Shown piece by piece: positions 30,482 through 39,829 of a stretch of DNA of 41,294 bases (position 1 is the first letter of the stretch; every line of letters starts with the position of its first letter). The DNA is taken from positions 1 through 41,294 of the forward strand of contig CAUDEY010000018.1 in assembly GCA_958448705.1 (NCBI GenBank). The letters are read 5' to 3'. Below the pieces are notes generated by a model. That model ran no database searches, was not told where the DNA came from, and saw only the letters and a list, made by a program, of their open reading frames with translations. This DNA is from UMGS1322 sp900550765 (GTDB taxonomy: Bacteria > Bacillota > Clostridia > Christensenellales > QALW01). The position numbers and the translations under genes were made by a program.

Positions 30482-32910
30482 AAACTACCCCTGCGATTCA
30501 CACATTTTAAAAGCTTAGCATAAAAAACACTTTCTTCCAAATTTCGTTTAGCAGCATTCTTTTCCACTTTCACCGTAAAGCCTTCATTCTTTTGACATTC
30601 CAAAAAACCCAATTCACAAAAGGTATCCAGCGCTACGGAAAGCAGCGGCATAGTAAGTTGCTTTTGGCTGGAGATCTCACGAATGCACATGCTTCTGCTC
30701 TCATATATTCCTGTGCATTCCTGCAATGCTTTATACGCCTTGAGCATCTCCTGGCGAGAAAATTGCTTATAATCTTCAAAAATTCTATCAAAAAGAGAGA
30801 CATCGCATTTCAGAGCAAAAATCTCCGCCCAAGGAGCCTTCTTTGCCAAAAAATCCGCAAAGCCAGGATTCAGCAAATCATAAACAACGATACGGGTATA
30901 CACACTGAAATCAATTTGGCTGATATCGGCTGCAAGTACCAAAGAATTATAACCGTTACACGCATTAATCGGATAATAAAGAGAAATATCGTACCGCGGA
31001 GCCTCTTCCTCCAACATTCGAATACATCCGGCGGCATATTCAGGATGATCACATAAAATCAGCGTACCTGCGATATCCTCGTCCTCCCATTGAGATATTT
31101 GATAAGCCAGATCGCTGCTTTCATCAAAATAGCAGATATTTGCCTGATTGGTCACCGGATATACAAGCCGTTCAAAGAAGGCTGCGGTAAGCTCTTCGGC
31201 AAACTGTCCAGCTTTGATGTTCTCCATTTCTTTTACATTTTCAATTTTCAAGCTTACCGATTCCCTGCCCTGCCAAGTATTGATCTCCGGCACAGCAATC
31301 ACCGAAGCTCTCGCCAAACGAAAATAATCACACTCATGTTTTTGATAATGAAAAGCAACTGCCGTATTTCTTGCCGTATCATCCTGCAAATAAAGCTTCA
31401 AATGTGCGCCTGCCGCGCCCACCTTTTTCATTCCGCCGGCCAAACAATTATCAAAACGGAGACTTACCGGGGAATTTTCGCAGCCCGTCGGTTCAAACAA
31501 AGTAAGTTCCCTGCAAAAATCCAGCGTAATTTGTTCCAGCTTGGCTCTGGCATCATAGCCTGCCCATGGATAGAGTAACCTCAAATCCGCATTTTGCCGG
31601 ATATACCTATCCAACACCCGGGCCAATTCGTCAAGCCGATCCCTTTTTATACTCATGCCCGCAGCCATTTGATGTCCGCCGAATTTTTCAAATAAAGAGG
31701 CATTTGCGGAAAGCATCTCAAACAAATCCACTCCCGGCACACTGCGCGCTGAGCCCTTTGCTATTCCCTCTTGATCTATGGAAAACAGCAGACACGGCCG
31801 CTTATATTTTTCTGCCAGTCTTGCCGCGCATATTCCAATTACGCCGTCATCCCAGCCTTCCCCGCCAGCAACAATCACTTTATATCTGCGGATCTGCCCG
31901 CCTGCTTTTATTTTTTCTTCAGCAAGAGTCAAAATTTCCTTTTCTCTCTCCTGGCGCCGCTGATTATAGCTGCAAAGCAGCTGCGCATTCTCCCTTGCCT
32001 GTTCACCGTCAGATAAAAGCAAAGCAAGTGCCGTATCCGCGCTTTCCATTCTTCCCGCAGCATTAAGTCTGGGGGCAATCGTAAAGCCTATGGTTTGCGA
32101 AGTTACTTCACCGCTGAAAGCTGCGGCATCAAGCAGGGCACGAAAACATGCGCGCGGCGCACGGTTAAGATATTCCAGTCCTTTTTTTACAATATAACGG
32201 TTTTCCCCTGTCAGCGGCACTACGTCAGCGACCGTTGCCACACAGGCATAATCGATCAAATCCTCAGCAGCATTTCCCAGCAAAGCCTGGGCCAGCTTAA
32301 AAGCAATACCTGCGCCGCAAAGTGCCGTATTTTGATACGTATCTCCGGGCTGACCTGGCTTCAATACCGTACAGGCAGGAAGCCGGCCCGCAATACTGTG
32401 ATGATCCGTTACGATCATCTCCCAATTATTTTCCGCTGCCTTTTGCACAATATCTGCTGAAGCAATCCCACAATCGACAGTGATCAGCAATTCATCTCCG
32501 CCGCTGAACAATTTTTCAACGGCCTCCATATTCAGACCATACCCTTCCTTATGTCGGTCGGGAATATAGACTTTCGTCTCTGCCCCCATGCGGCGCAGCG
32601 CAGTAAATAAAATCGCCGCTGCAGAAACGCCATCCACATCATAATCTCCGTATATAACGATTTTTCTGCCCTTTTGAACTGCCCTTCTAATTTGTTCTGC
32701 CGCTTTTTGCATATGCAGCATTGAAAAAGGATCCAGCAATTGGGACGCATCGGGATACAAAAAGGCCATGCATGCCTCTTTTTCAGTAAAACCGCGGTTA
32801 TACAAAATTTGAGCAAACAGTTCATCACAATGTAAATCCTGTGCCAAACTACGCACCGCGTCAAAATCAATTTCCGATATTTTCTTTTTCGGTTTGAGTA
32901 CTAACGGCAT
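30478..32910 (-). CDS. recJ: Single-strand-specific exonuclease RecJ, long form
   Basis: 810 residues. DHH phosphoesterase motifs VIYGDYDVDGVSAA, VDCGIAS and VTDHHS, then the DHHA1 domain (GWDDGVIGICAARL, GSARSVPG, GGHQMAAGMSI) and an OB-like domain. The C-terminal 250 residues (RecJ_C type, starting near ERLVYPVTNQ) are found in Bacillota and some have been linked to protein interaction. It degrades single-stranded DNA 5' to 3' in recombination and repair. GGAGGG precedes the ATG. It is separated from the secF transcript by a terminator. Confidence 0.95.
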   Translation of the reverse strand: MPLVLKPKKKISEIDFDAVRSLAQDLHCDELFAQILYNRGFTEKEACMAFLYPDASQLLDPFSMLHMQKAAEQIRRAVQKGRKIVIYGDYDVDGVSAAAILFTALRRMGAETKVYIPDRHKEGYGLNMEAVEKLFSGGDELLITVDCGIASADIVQKAAENNWEMIVTDHHSIAGRLPACTVLKPGQPGDTYQNTALCGAGIAFKLAQALLGNAAEDLIDYACVATVADVVPLTGENRYIVKKGLEYLNRAPRACFRALLDAAAFSGEVTSQTIGFTIAPRLNAAGRMESADTALALLLSDGEQARENAQLLCSYNQRRQEREKEILTLAEEKIKAGGQIRRYKVIVAGGEGWDDGVIGICAARLAEKYKRPCLLFSIDQEGIAKGSARSVPGVDLFEMLSANASLFEKFGGHQMAAGMSIKRDRLDELARVLDRYIRQNADLRLLYPWAGYDARAKLEQITLDFCRELTLFEPTGCENSPVSLRFDNCLAGGMKKVGAAGAHLKLYLQDDTARNTAVAFHYQKHECDYFRLARASVIAVPEINTWQGRESVSLKIENVKEMENIKAGQFAEELTAAFFERLVYPVTNQANICYFDESSDLAYQISQWEDEDIAGTLILCDHPEYAAGCIRMLEEEAPRYDISLYYPINACNGYNSLVLAADISQIDFSVYTRIVVYDLLNPGFADFLAKKAPWAEIFALKCDVSLFDRIFEDYKQFSRQEMLKAYKALQECTGIYESRSMCIREISSQKQLTMPLLSVALDTFCELGFLECQKNEGFTVKVEKNAAKRNLEESVFYAKLLKCVNRRGSL

Positions 32911-32925
32911 GATCCCTCCGAATAC

Positions 32926-32959
32926 ATAAAACTCCCTTCCGTGTATCCAGAAGGGAGTT
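32926..32959 (-). terminator. Terminator after secD-secF
   Basis: AACTCCCTTC/GAAGGGAGTT (32930-32959), ten-base loop, with TTTTATG following on the minus strand. It lies directly before recJ, whose ribosome binding site starts 15 bases further. Confidence 0.8.
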
Positions 32960-32975
32960 GCTTAAATAAATCTGC

Positions 32976-33842
32976 TTACTTCGCCCTGCTGAAAACGCTG
33001 ATAAAGCTCGGCAAAGCAACAAGTGCCACCGCATTGATTACAGTTCCAATCAAGGCCGCAAGAGCAAAATTCTTCATCGCCGAAGTTCCCATAATCAACA
33101 AAACAATGAGCGCGGCAAGCGACAATACACACAGAAGGCAGGTACGCGGGAGCATCTGTTTGATGCTAACAGAAAGAGCCTCTTTCTTGTTTGCGATCTT
33201 ACTCTCATTTTCCTTTAACACGGCTCCTAAATTAATGCTGATAAGAAGACCCAAGCCTACAAAAAGCAGCATTGCAGGTATCGTAAAACCCGTAACCGGA
33301 ATTTTTGCAACCGCCATCACACCAAGAAAGCAGCAGACATCAAAGACCACAAGCATCAGTGCTGAAAGACCGATCTTTACGCCATATTTAACAGCAGCAT
33401 ATACAAGAACCGCCGCTAATATGACCAATGCCGGCCAAACAGAAAGCACAGCCTTGGTATTTAAGGTTCCTGCGGTTTCCGAAAGAACTCCGTCATACTT
33501 TAAAAAATATCTGTTGCCCAATTCCTCTTCTATCTTTTCAAAAACGGCCGCAGCATCGGTACCTTCGGGCACAGAAAAGTGAATCAATGCTTTTGTTCCG
33601 TTCAGATATTTCTGCTGATAATCATTATAAATCACCTGGTTTTGAACCAAACAATCCGAGGCGCCCGCTTCCAATACAATTTTTTCGATCTCTGCATTAT
33701 CAAATTCATCATTCAATTCTACAGTTATCATATGTGTCCAAGCCGCATCCAGACCGCGGGTAAATCCGAAAATAAAGCAGCAGGCAAGCAGCAAAACCGC
33801 AAGAATCCCGGCACCAATACAAATTCCAGTCGCTTTTTTCAT
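32976..33842 (-). CDS. secF: SecF-family translocase subunit, divergent
   Basis: 288 residues from ATG 33842 (AGAGGGG eight bases upstream); GTG 33851 is an alternative that overlaps the secD stop. Topology is that of SecF: an N-terminal helix, a periplasmic domain (about residues 30-125) and five further helices. The usual motifs of the fourth to sixth helices are poorly kept; in place of the SecF pattern with Asn-Asp there is LLISINLGAVLKEN. The call rests on order (secD-secF), length and topology more than on motif matches. SecDF pulls preproteins from the SecYEG channel using proton flow, so altered residues may change coupling. Confidence 0.8.
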   Translation of the reverse strand: MKKATGICIGAGILAVLLLACCFIFGFTRGLDAAWTHMITVELNDEFDNAEIEKIVLEAGASDCLVQNQVIYNDYQQKYLNGTKALIHFSVPEGTDAAAVFEKIEEELGNRYFLKYDGVLSETAGTLNTKAVLSVWPALVILAAVLVYAAVKYGVKIGLSALMLVVFDVCCFLGVMAVAKIPVTGFTIPAMLLFVGLGLLISINLGAVLKENESKIANKKEALSVSIKQMLPRTCLLCVLSLAALIVLLIMGTSAMKNFALAALIGTVINAVALVALPSFISVFSRAK

Positions 33843-33843
33843 A

Positions 33844-35109
33844 TTACGCACCCCTCTTCAGGCCAAGAATCTTCGGATTCTCCATGCCGATACCTACAAA
33901 AATTTTTATAAGAGCCTTCAGCAGCAGGGCACTGGTCAAGCCGGCGATTGCACCGCCGCCTAAAAGTGCTATGCCAAAGTTTCTAACAAGATCACCGCCG
34001 CAAAGCCAAAGAAGCAAGCCTGCTGCAACGGGTACCAAAGAAAGCATCAGTATAGTCTTTCCTGCGTTTGCCGCACCGTTTTCAATGGCATCGGCAATAC
34101 TTTTTCCGGCAGCATATTGCCGTTTAATATTGGAAAGCGTAATCAAATGCATATCTACAATAAGAAGGATCGCAAGTCCCAGTCCGGCAACCGCCGACAT
34201 ATCTACCTGGAGCCAAGTAAAGGTTGCCGTAAAGAAATACAACAGCAATATGGCAATAAAAGAAGAGAGCACAGCAGAAAGTCCCATTCCGCGATATGCA
34301 ACAACAAAATATGCCGCAGCCAACACAAAGAGAATCAGCGCAGCAATGGCAAAACACATCACAGCATTGGAGCCGGCCTTGCCCTGAAGCAAGACGGTAT
34401 AATTGCTTTCTGCAGTTATCGTACCCTCGATATTTCCTGAATCAGTACAATATGCCAGCAGCAAAGCATCGGAATAAGAACTGGAAGAAAACCCAATACG
34501 CATCTTTCCGTTACGGATAACCTCAGAGCCCTGAAACGTAGCTTTAACGACATCGCTGTCCAATATAACATCAAAATTATACGCACCATTGGAGGTAAGG
34601 GTTTTTAAAGTGTTTTTAGCTTCCCCGGTCAAGGTGATTTCCGTATAATACTGCTGCGTTTCATAATCAAACCCTATAAACTTAGCACTTTTTACATCTT
34701 TATTGGTAAAAATAACATTTTCACCGTTTTTTACTTCCAGCAAACCGTTATTCTCCAAAATATCCTCAAGGCCTGATACCGTACCGGTTTCCGGAAGAGA
34801 AAGCCGCACCTTATCCGTATCCATTCTTGTAACGGTAAAGCCCTCATATCCTACCGCTTTAAGCCTGTCCCGCATAATATCGGCAGCCCGATCGGCAGCT
34901 GCAGAAACATCAAACGCAGCCGCATCTTCAGGTGCCTTAATCGAATACACGGCAATCAGTTCCGTACCAATATCACTGCCCTTGCGCAAAACAGTATCTA
35001 ACTGTTTAAAGCGTGTGGTAATAATCTTCATTCCGCCAAATGCCCATGTTGCCAAAAATGCAACGACAAGCAGCAGGCATATCAGCTTGACAAGATTTTT
35101 TATCTTCAT
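33844..35109 (-). CDS. secD: SecD-family translocase subunit, divergent
   Basis: 421 residues from ATG 35109 (AAGGAG nine bases upstream); the frame is open back to 35157. N-terminal helix, P1 periplasmic domain (about residues 30-240) and five C-terminal helices. The normal opening motif around Gly-Leu-Asp-Leu-Gln-Gly-Gly is replaced by KGSDIGTELIAV, and the fourth-helix motif with Asp-Ala-Asn is LLIVDMHLITLSNIKRQYAAGKS, keeping the Asp but not the Asn. Size is shorter than E. coli SecD (615) but usual for Clostridia. Overlaps secF. Has its own promoter. Confidence 0.85.
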   Translation of the reverse strand: MKIKNLVKLICLLLVVAFLATWAFGGMKIITTRFKQLDTVLRKGSDIGTELIAVYSIKAPEDAAAFDVSAAADRAADIMRDRLKAVGYEGFTVTRMDTDKVRLSLPETGTVSGLEDILENNGLLEVKNGENVIFTNKDVKSAKFIGFDYETQQYYTEITLTGEAKNTLKTLTSNGAYNFDVILDSDVVKATFQGSEVIRNGKMRIGFSSSSYSDALLLAYCTDSGNIEGTITAESNYTVLLQGKAGSNAVMCFAIAALILFVLAAAYFVVAYRGMGLSAVLSSFIAILLLYFFTATFTWLQVDMSAVAGLGLAILLIVDMHLITLSNIKRQYAAGKSIADAIENGAANAGKTILMLSLVPVAAGLLLWLCGGDLVRNFGIALLGGGAIAGLTSALLLKALIKIFVGIGMENPKILGLKRGA

Positions 35110-35183
35110 TCGGTGCAACTCCTTCTCTAAAAAAACCTTTCGTATCGCAATGCACATAAACGCACATTGTAAAAATCTTTTAT

Positions 35184-35212
35184 ATTATATATTAGGAATG
35201 TCGATTCGTCAA
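35184..35212 (-). promoter_or_regulatory. Promoter of secD-secF
   Basis: TTGACG (35212-35207), a 17-base spacer and TATAAT (35189-35184) on the minus strand. Confidence 0.8.
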
Positions 35213-35282
35213 CACCAACGTGTAATATAAATAGAATTTTTTGCCTGTTTTTTATCAGAAAAGCCGCATCTTCACACCGATA

Positions 35283-35660
35283 TCACTTTAACAGATTCAC
35301 TGCAATAATTCCCGAAAACACCCCTGCTAAAGCGGTAAGCGCCATATCCAGTGCCGTATATATCGTAAAAGAAGCGCCCGCGCCCGACAGTGCAGCTAAA
35401 CCGAAGCATATTCCCCAATAAATAAGCGCGGTAATTCCGCCGCATACGGCACCTTTTTTACGGATACTCCGGCATACAAGAACCGTTCCTACAATCACAC
35501 TTATCGCTTTAATAACAATCGCCGCCCCGCTGATCAGCGGAGAAGCCAGATCAATGGTCTTCACAAAAAGTGCAAGCAATGCAATACCAATGCCCGTAAG
35601 GATAACCGCCGCAGCAATTCCTTTCAAGAAGGCCAAAAAAATATTTTTCTGATTTTTCAT
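35283..35660 (-). CDS. TIGR04086 family membrane protein (DUF3792)
   Basis: 125 residues from ATG 35660, which has AGGGAG eight bases upstream; ATG 35666 and GTG 35669 are too close to that site. Four hydrophobic helices are visible, with the VCRSIRKKGAVCGGITALIYWG segment typical of TIGR04086/DUF3792 proteins. These occur upstream of secDF in many Clostridia, suggesting a link with protein export, but no function is known. Separated from secD by 170 bases with a separate secD promoter. Confidence 0.82.
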   Translation of the reverse strand: MKNQKNIFLAFLKGIAAAVILTGIGIALLALFVKTIDLASPLISGAAIVIKAISVIVGTVLVCRSIRKKGAVCGGITALIYWGICFGLAALSGAGASFTIYTALDMALTALAGVFSGIIAVNLLK

Positions 35661-35669
35661 TTTCATCAC

Positions 35670-36054
35670 TCCCTGTCAAAAGTTATGCACAAAACGGCAA
35701 AATAATACCCTTGACTCTTTTAAAATATAAACCTCCAGATTACAGGGAGCAGACCTTATCCGCCTGATATGCAAAAACGCGTAAAAAATCTATAGTATGT
35801 TTGTATGAACGCACACAGAAAATGTTCTCTGCCAAAAGAGCGGCAGGTTAAAAACATGCCGGGGCAAGACCTGCATTTCCCGCCCCAGTGCATAGGAGAT
35901 AATTAAGATACCTTTACCGTACGGCATGAAAAAACCGGCTTTCATAACCTGCAAAAAAGTCACGGTGACCACCAGACAGCAGGAAAATGGTTACAAATGA
36001 ACCGCAAAACGAAACTCTTTGCAAAAAGCGCGGTACAGATGCGCCCCTGGTTGT
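35670..36054. other. Noncoding 385-bp region with a candidate structured RNA
   Basis: No gene supported. Between 35843 and 35952 two coaxial stems can form: GCAGGTTA (35843-35850) with TAACCTGC (35945-35952), and GCCGG (35858-35862) with CCGGC (35935-35939). They enclose about 70 bases with a GGGGC/GCCCC hairpin and a CCGTACGG palindrome. Several more hairpins lie outside. Which strand would be transcribed is unclear. Confidence 0.4.
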
Positions 36055-36091
36055 AAAAAAATCGGAGCAAGCTTTATTCTGCTTGCTCCGA
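36055..36091 (-). terminator. Terminator of tRNA-Asp
   Basis: TCGGAGCAAGC (36062-36072) and GCTTGCTCCGA (36081-36091), followed by seven T on the minus strand. Confidence 0.9.
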
Positions 36092-36093
36092 CG

Positions 36094-36170
36094 TGGCGAT
36101 CCAGATGGGGATCGAACCCACGACCTCTAGCGTGACAGGCTAGCGCTCTAACCATCTGAGCTACTGGACC
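36094..36170 (-). tRNA. tRNA-Asp (GTC)
   Basis: Cloverleaf complete on the minus strand: acceptor GGTCCAG/CTGGATC, D arm GCTC/GAGC, anticodon stem CTAGC/GCTAG with loop CTGTCAC (anticodon GTC), T loop TTCGATC, discriminator G and encoded CCA. Confidence 0.96.
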
Positions 36171-36204
36171 AAAGAAAAAATTTCTTACCTATATTGGCGG
36201 AACT

Positions 36205-36233
36205 ATTATAATATAAAGCGGAAAACTTGTCAA
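36205..36233 (-). promoter_or_regulatory. Promoter of tRNA-Asp
   Basis: TTGACA (36233-36228), a 17-base spacer and TATAAT (36210-36205), consensus in both hexamers. Confidence 0.85.
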
Positions 36234-36320
36234 TAAAAAAATCATTTACCTGTCCGGACAAGCTATAAAAATTTCCGCCATTTTTCAAAACACAGACGGT
36301 CTTTACCGACCGCCTGCATT

Positions 36321-37334
36321 TTACCAGTCTTCTCCTATTATTTTATCAAAAGCTTCCCAAGCCTCTTTACGATAATACCGGTGCCCTCCGTTGCCGGTGG
36401 TTAACATACAGTTTTGCGGCACCCCCGCCGCACGATAAACCTTTTGAATTGCATCAAATGCCTTTTTCACCCCTGCTTCCGGAAAAATGGGGTCTTCTTT
36501 GCCGTTTATAACGATCAGCTTTCGGGGTGCAATTGCCGCCGCCATATCCCCCATATCCATATATTTAGCAATGCCCGGAATAAAATTACATTGGCAATGG
36601 AACATCGCCGCAATAGAATCGGCAAAGCTGCAGACGGCACAGGAAGGCATGGCTACCTGAATACGGTCATCCATACAAGCGGCATAATAGGTCGTTGTTC
36701 CTCCCCCGGAATTTCCTGTACAGAGGATCCGCTGCCCATCGATCGCCGCGTAAGTAAGCGCTAAATCGATCGCCCGCGAAACATCCCAGCAGCGTTCTCC
36801 AATCATCGTACGCCCTACCAGCAATGCGTTCATGGCAGTAATATGACAGCGCGGAGCACCGTGATCGTCAAGCTTTGCCACCTTTTCTGTACGCCTTTCC
36901 CCCATACCCCGCTGCTCCAAACACAAGGCCGCGTACCCCCGTGAAAGTGCCTGCATTGCAATATCCCGGTCCCCCTGATCCGGCGGATTTCCCGGATAGG
37001 GGCGCCCCATAGATACATGCATACCGGTGCTGTGCCCCTGCAGGCATACTGCTAAGGGATACTTCTCTTTATGCATTTTGGGAATACACAAGAGGCACAC
37101 TGTGCGCACAGCCTTTTCCACGGCAAAATGGATTCTGTATTCTGTATAAGTATCAAACTCTTTCTGATATTCCACTACAGGATCCAGGTCCACCCTTTCA
37201 GGCATGTCTCCCAGTAATTCTTCTAATTTTCGATGAATCTGTTGTTTTTGAATCTCAAAATCCTCTGCTTCATCAAAGGCAAGCAGCGGCCGCTGAGCCA
37301 AAAGCAAGGAATGTCCCTCATCAGGTGAATACAT
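36321..37334 (-). CDS. Alpha/beta hydrolase, acetyl-esterase-like
   Basis: 337 residues, no signal peptide. The nucleophile elbow is GNSGGG (about residue 213), preceded by an oxyanion region LQGHSTGMH, with a likely acid in INGKEDPIF and the histidine in NGGHRYY near the C-terminus. The pattern resembles the abhydrolase_7/acetylxylan esterase-like group of bacterial hydrolases that deacetylate sugars or cleave aromatic esters. GGAGG lies before the ATG. It stands alone between two tRNA genes. Substrate not predictable. Confidence 0.82.
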   Translation of the reverse strand: MYSPDEGHSLLLAQRPLLAFDEAEDFEIQKQQIHRKLEELLGDMPERVDLDPVVEYQKEFDTYTEYRIHFAVEKAVRTVCLLCIPKMHKEKYPLAVCLQGHSTGMHVSMGRPYPGNPPDQGDRDIAMQALSRGYAALCLEQRGMGERRTEKVAKLDDHGAPRCHITAMNALLVGRTMIGERCWDVSRAIDLALTYAAIDGQRILCTGNSGGGTTTYYAACMDDRIQVAMPSCAVCSFADSIAAMFHCQCNFIPGIAKYMDMGDMAAAIAPRKLIVINGKEDPIFPEAGVKKAFDAIQKVYRAAGVPQNCMLTTGNGGHRYYRKEAWEAFDKIIGEDW

Positions 37335-37481
37335 ACCGTTTTCCTCCTAAAAAACAAAGCATACTATACAGATGCAGAGCTCTCTCTCCGCTTCAGCACA
37401 GCCCTCCGGTTTTCTCCCGGTCTTTCCCAAAAGATTCGGAACAAAAATTTTCTGTCAACTGAGATTTTTGCTGAAATTCGC

Positions 37482-37513
37482 AAAAAAAATACGGCAGCCT
37501 CAAAGGCATACCG
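37482..37513 (-). terminator. Terminator of tRNA-Leu
   Basis: On the minus strand CGG.GCC pairs with GGC.CCG over TTTGA, followed by TATTTTTTTT. Confidence 0.75.
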
Positions 37514-37524
37514 CAGTGACATAT

Positions 37525-37613
37525 TGGTGCCGAAGACCGGGATCGAACCGGTACGGGTATTACTACCCACGGGATTTTAAGTCCCGGGCGTCTGCCTGTT
37601 CCGCCACTCCGGC
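37525..37613 (-). tRNA. tRNA-Leu (TAA)
   Basis: Acceptor GCCGGAG/CTTCGGC, anticodon stem CGGGA/TCCCG with loop CTTAAAA (anticodon TAA), long variable arm GTGGGTAGTAATACCCGT as in class II tRNAs, T loop TTCGATC and encoded CCA. Confidence 0.96.
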
Positions 37614-37628
37614 AAAATTACGAAAATT

Positions 37629-37657
37629 ATTATAGCATCCCGCCTTTAAAATGTCAA
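37629..37657 (-). promoter_or_regulatory. Promoter of tRNA-Leu
   Basis: TTGACA (37657-37652), a 17-base spacer and TATAAT (37634-37629) on the minus strand, with TG before the -10. Confidence 0.85.
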
Positions 37658-37780
37658 TGGCAAAAATACAGTGCATAAAAATTTCTTAAAACGCTCCGAG
37701 CAAATTCTGTTCTCCATCATCCCGCTGTACGGATACTAATCAAGTTATCTATAGAACTGTTTTTCCGAATCCTTTCGTTC

Positions 37781-37852
37781 TTAAAACCAGGTTTCCGCCG
37801 TATTAGAAAACAGTGCATCTTTTCTGATTTCTCCCACTTTACCTGTTTCCAT
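37781..37852 (-). pseudogene. Short frame with strong ribosome binding site in a 550-bp gap; possible gene remnant
   Basis: The gap 37658-38204 holds no full gene. Inside it AAGGAG lies seven bases before an ATG (37852) that opens METGKVGEIRKDALFSNTAE.. for 23 residues and then stops at 37781; the same frame continues for a further 11 codons after that stop. It may be a decayed gene start or a short peptide. No family match recognised. Confidence 0.25.
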
Positions 37853-38204
37853 CTGTTTTCTCCTTATCGGCCGTATTTTTTATCAAAGAGAGGTTTTTAT
37901 CACTTCTCTTTCAAAAAAAATGCAGTATCAAAGCTCTTTGTTTCTCCTTCACTTTAGACGTCCAAAATTTCAGCATTTTATCTAATATCTGCATATATGA
38001 ATATATAAGGCAAATTCAAGAAGATTCTCTCAGCAATGAATCAGCAGTAAAATTCCCCTTATTTATACAAAGGCTAACTGCAATTTCATTTCAATATGAA
38101 ATAAAAAGCGTTCCTCTCTGCCCGGAATACAACAGCACTGAAATCAATTTTTATCTAATTCCTATCCCTCAATCTATCCTTTATCAAGATCCTCCTGTTT
38201 TTCT

Positions 38205-38930
38205 TCACATTTTCTTCCGACATCCGTCTACCCGATAATCTTGACCGGAAACATAGGAGGCCTCGTCCGAAGATAAAAACACAACGACCGACGCGCATTC
38301 CTCCGGCGTTCCGGCTCTTCCCATAAACGAATGCTCCGGCATAACATTCTCTTCCTCAGTCACATTAATGCTTCCGGGGGAAACCGTATTCACCGTAATA
38401 CCGTACGGCGCTGTTTCCTTTGCCAACGCTTTTGTAAAAGCAATAACCCCGCCTTTAGTCATAGAATAATCCGCCATATTCGCAATCCCATAGGAGCCCG
38501 CCACTGAACCGATATTGACAATCCGGCCATAACGGTTTTTTATCATATGCGGAAGCACCGCAGAAACACAATACATTGTTCCCAAAATATTGACCTCAAT
38601 CTTCTTTTTCCACTCTGCGGAAATTGACTGCATAAAGGGCTTCCAGGTATTATATATTCCTGCATTATTAATCAAAATATCTATTTTCCCAAATTGCTTC
38701 GCAGCGTCTGCTACCGAAGAACGGACAGCCTCCTCATCTGTAACATCCAGCACATAGGTTTGCACATCTGTTCCATAGTTTTTTACAATCGCCGCAGTTT
38801 CGCCAAGGCCGTTTTCATCAATATCTGCTAACGCCAATCCGCAGTTCTGTTTAGCTAATTGTACAGCGATAGCCCGGCCTATGCCATGGGAGACCCCTGT
38901 AACAAATGCACTCTTGCCATTAAAATTCAT
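38205..38930 (-). CDS. Short-chain dehydrogenase/reductase (classical SDR, FabG-like)
   Basis: 241 residues. Cofactor motif TGVSHGIG at residues 11-18, an acidic residue after the second strand (ALADIDENG) suggesting NAD preference, NNAG at the fourth strand, the catalytic Ser in IGSVAGSYG and YSMTK with the catalytic Tyr and Lys, then the usual SPGSI. C-terminal VSGQDYRVDGC fits the group. GGAGG precedes the ATG. It is alone, so the substrate (ketoacyl, sugar or steroid type) cannot be named. Confidence 0.93.
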   Translation of the reverse strand: MNFNGKSAFVTGVSHGIGRAIAVQLAKQNCGLALADIDENGLGETAAIVKNYGTDVQTYVLDVTDEEAVRSSVADAAKQFGKIDILINNAGIYNTWKPFMQSISAEWKKKIEVNILGTMYCVSAVLPHMIKNRYGRIVNIGSVAGSYGIANMADYSMTKGGVIAFTKALAKETAPYGITVNTVSPGSINVTEEENVMPEHSFMGRAGTPEECASVVVFLSSDEASYVSGQDYRVDGCRKKM

Positions 38931-39044
38931 TTGCTCTTCCTCCTTTTTTATATAATATTTTAAGGCCGCCCAAAATACAATACCAAATTCTATTTAATAT
39001 ACAACCAAAACTATCTTTAACATTCCTCCGGTATGGCGTCAATA

Positions 39045-39073
39045 AAATCCCCGGACTGCGCATCCGGGGATTT
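39045..39073 (-). terminator. Terminator after the paralogous membrane-protein genes
   Basis: AAATCCCCGGA (39045-39055) and TCCGGGGATTT (39063-39073), seven-base loop, TTTTATTG following on the minus strand. Confidence 0.8.
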
Positions 39074-39135
39074 CAGAAATTCTTTTCAAAATCAACTGAT
39101 TTCATTAAGAACAGTTATTTTTTATTCTTTTTATT

Positions 39136-39650
39136 TTATACATTAAAAACTGATTTCCTAAAAATCTTTTTCAACCACGAAAAAAGAAACGCTCCCACCC
39201 AAAGCACAAAAGCCGCCAAAACGCCGGCCAGCAGGCAAAGCAAAATATCATCAGCACGTATTGACCGCCATACCAGTTCAGAAGTAGGTACAGGGAACAT
39301 GCAGATATTACGATAAAACTTCCAGCTTACAAACACCACATTTGCAAAAGCCGCAATACTCCCAGCAGACGCGCTCACCAAATAATAAGCCAGCGCAGAA
39401 ATCCTGATTTTTTTCTTACAAGATACCGCAAAAGAGCCAAAACTGCCGCTGCAAGCAAGGCAGGCCAAGCGATACGCCCGTCATTTCCCGCGGCCGCCCA
39501 AAAGGATTCCTTTTGCCAAAAAGGCGTAAAATATTGTCCCTCGCCTGCCAATGTACTGCAATTTATCTGGGCATCCAAAAGAGTGCCATACAAAATAAAT
39601 AACAAAAAAAGAGGTACGATAAAACACAAAAATTCCTTAAATTTTTTCAT
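39136..39650 (-). pseudogene. Frameshifted paralog of the adjacent membrane protein gene
   Basis: Read from ATG 39650 the product follows the paralog at 39830-40381 (same first 13 residues, WPALLAAAVLALLRYLVRKK) and then breaks after RKK; the rest (IRISALAYYLVSASAGSIAA.. SIRADDILLCLLAGVLAAF) continues one frame over to 39136. The break is at an A-tract: seven A (plus-strand T at 39408-39414) where the intact copy has eight (40135-40142). One added A gives a full protein of about 171 residues with four or five helices. Either a recent pseudogene, a slippery phase-variable tract or a read error. Confidence 0.8.
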
Positions 39651-39829
39651 TCTTCCACCGCCTTTTATTTATTGCAACACGCGTTTGCATGACAGACAAG
39701 GCTTTTACTGCAAAATTTACGTTTTTACGGTTTCAATCGCTTAGCATACTAAAAAATTTTCAATACTTTCTTTCTCTATCTTCCTCATATATCGATGCCG
39801 CATATATTCGCCGTTTTTCTACTCATGCT

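Noticed and set aside
28613..32066. Many plus-strand frames of 80 to 240 codons opposite rel and recJ
   Set aside because: They are antisense to well-conserved genes with complete motifs and have no start signals or domains.
35843..35952. Assignment of the structured region as 6S RNA or SRP RNA
   Set aside because: The conserved SRP loop is absent and no clear central bubble of 6S type could be drawn by eye; left unnamed.
35790..35972. Minus-strand frame of 60 codons downstream of tRNA-Asp
   Set aside because: No ribosome binding site and it overlies the long-range stems better explained as RNA structure.
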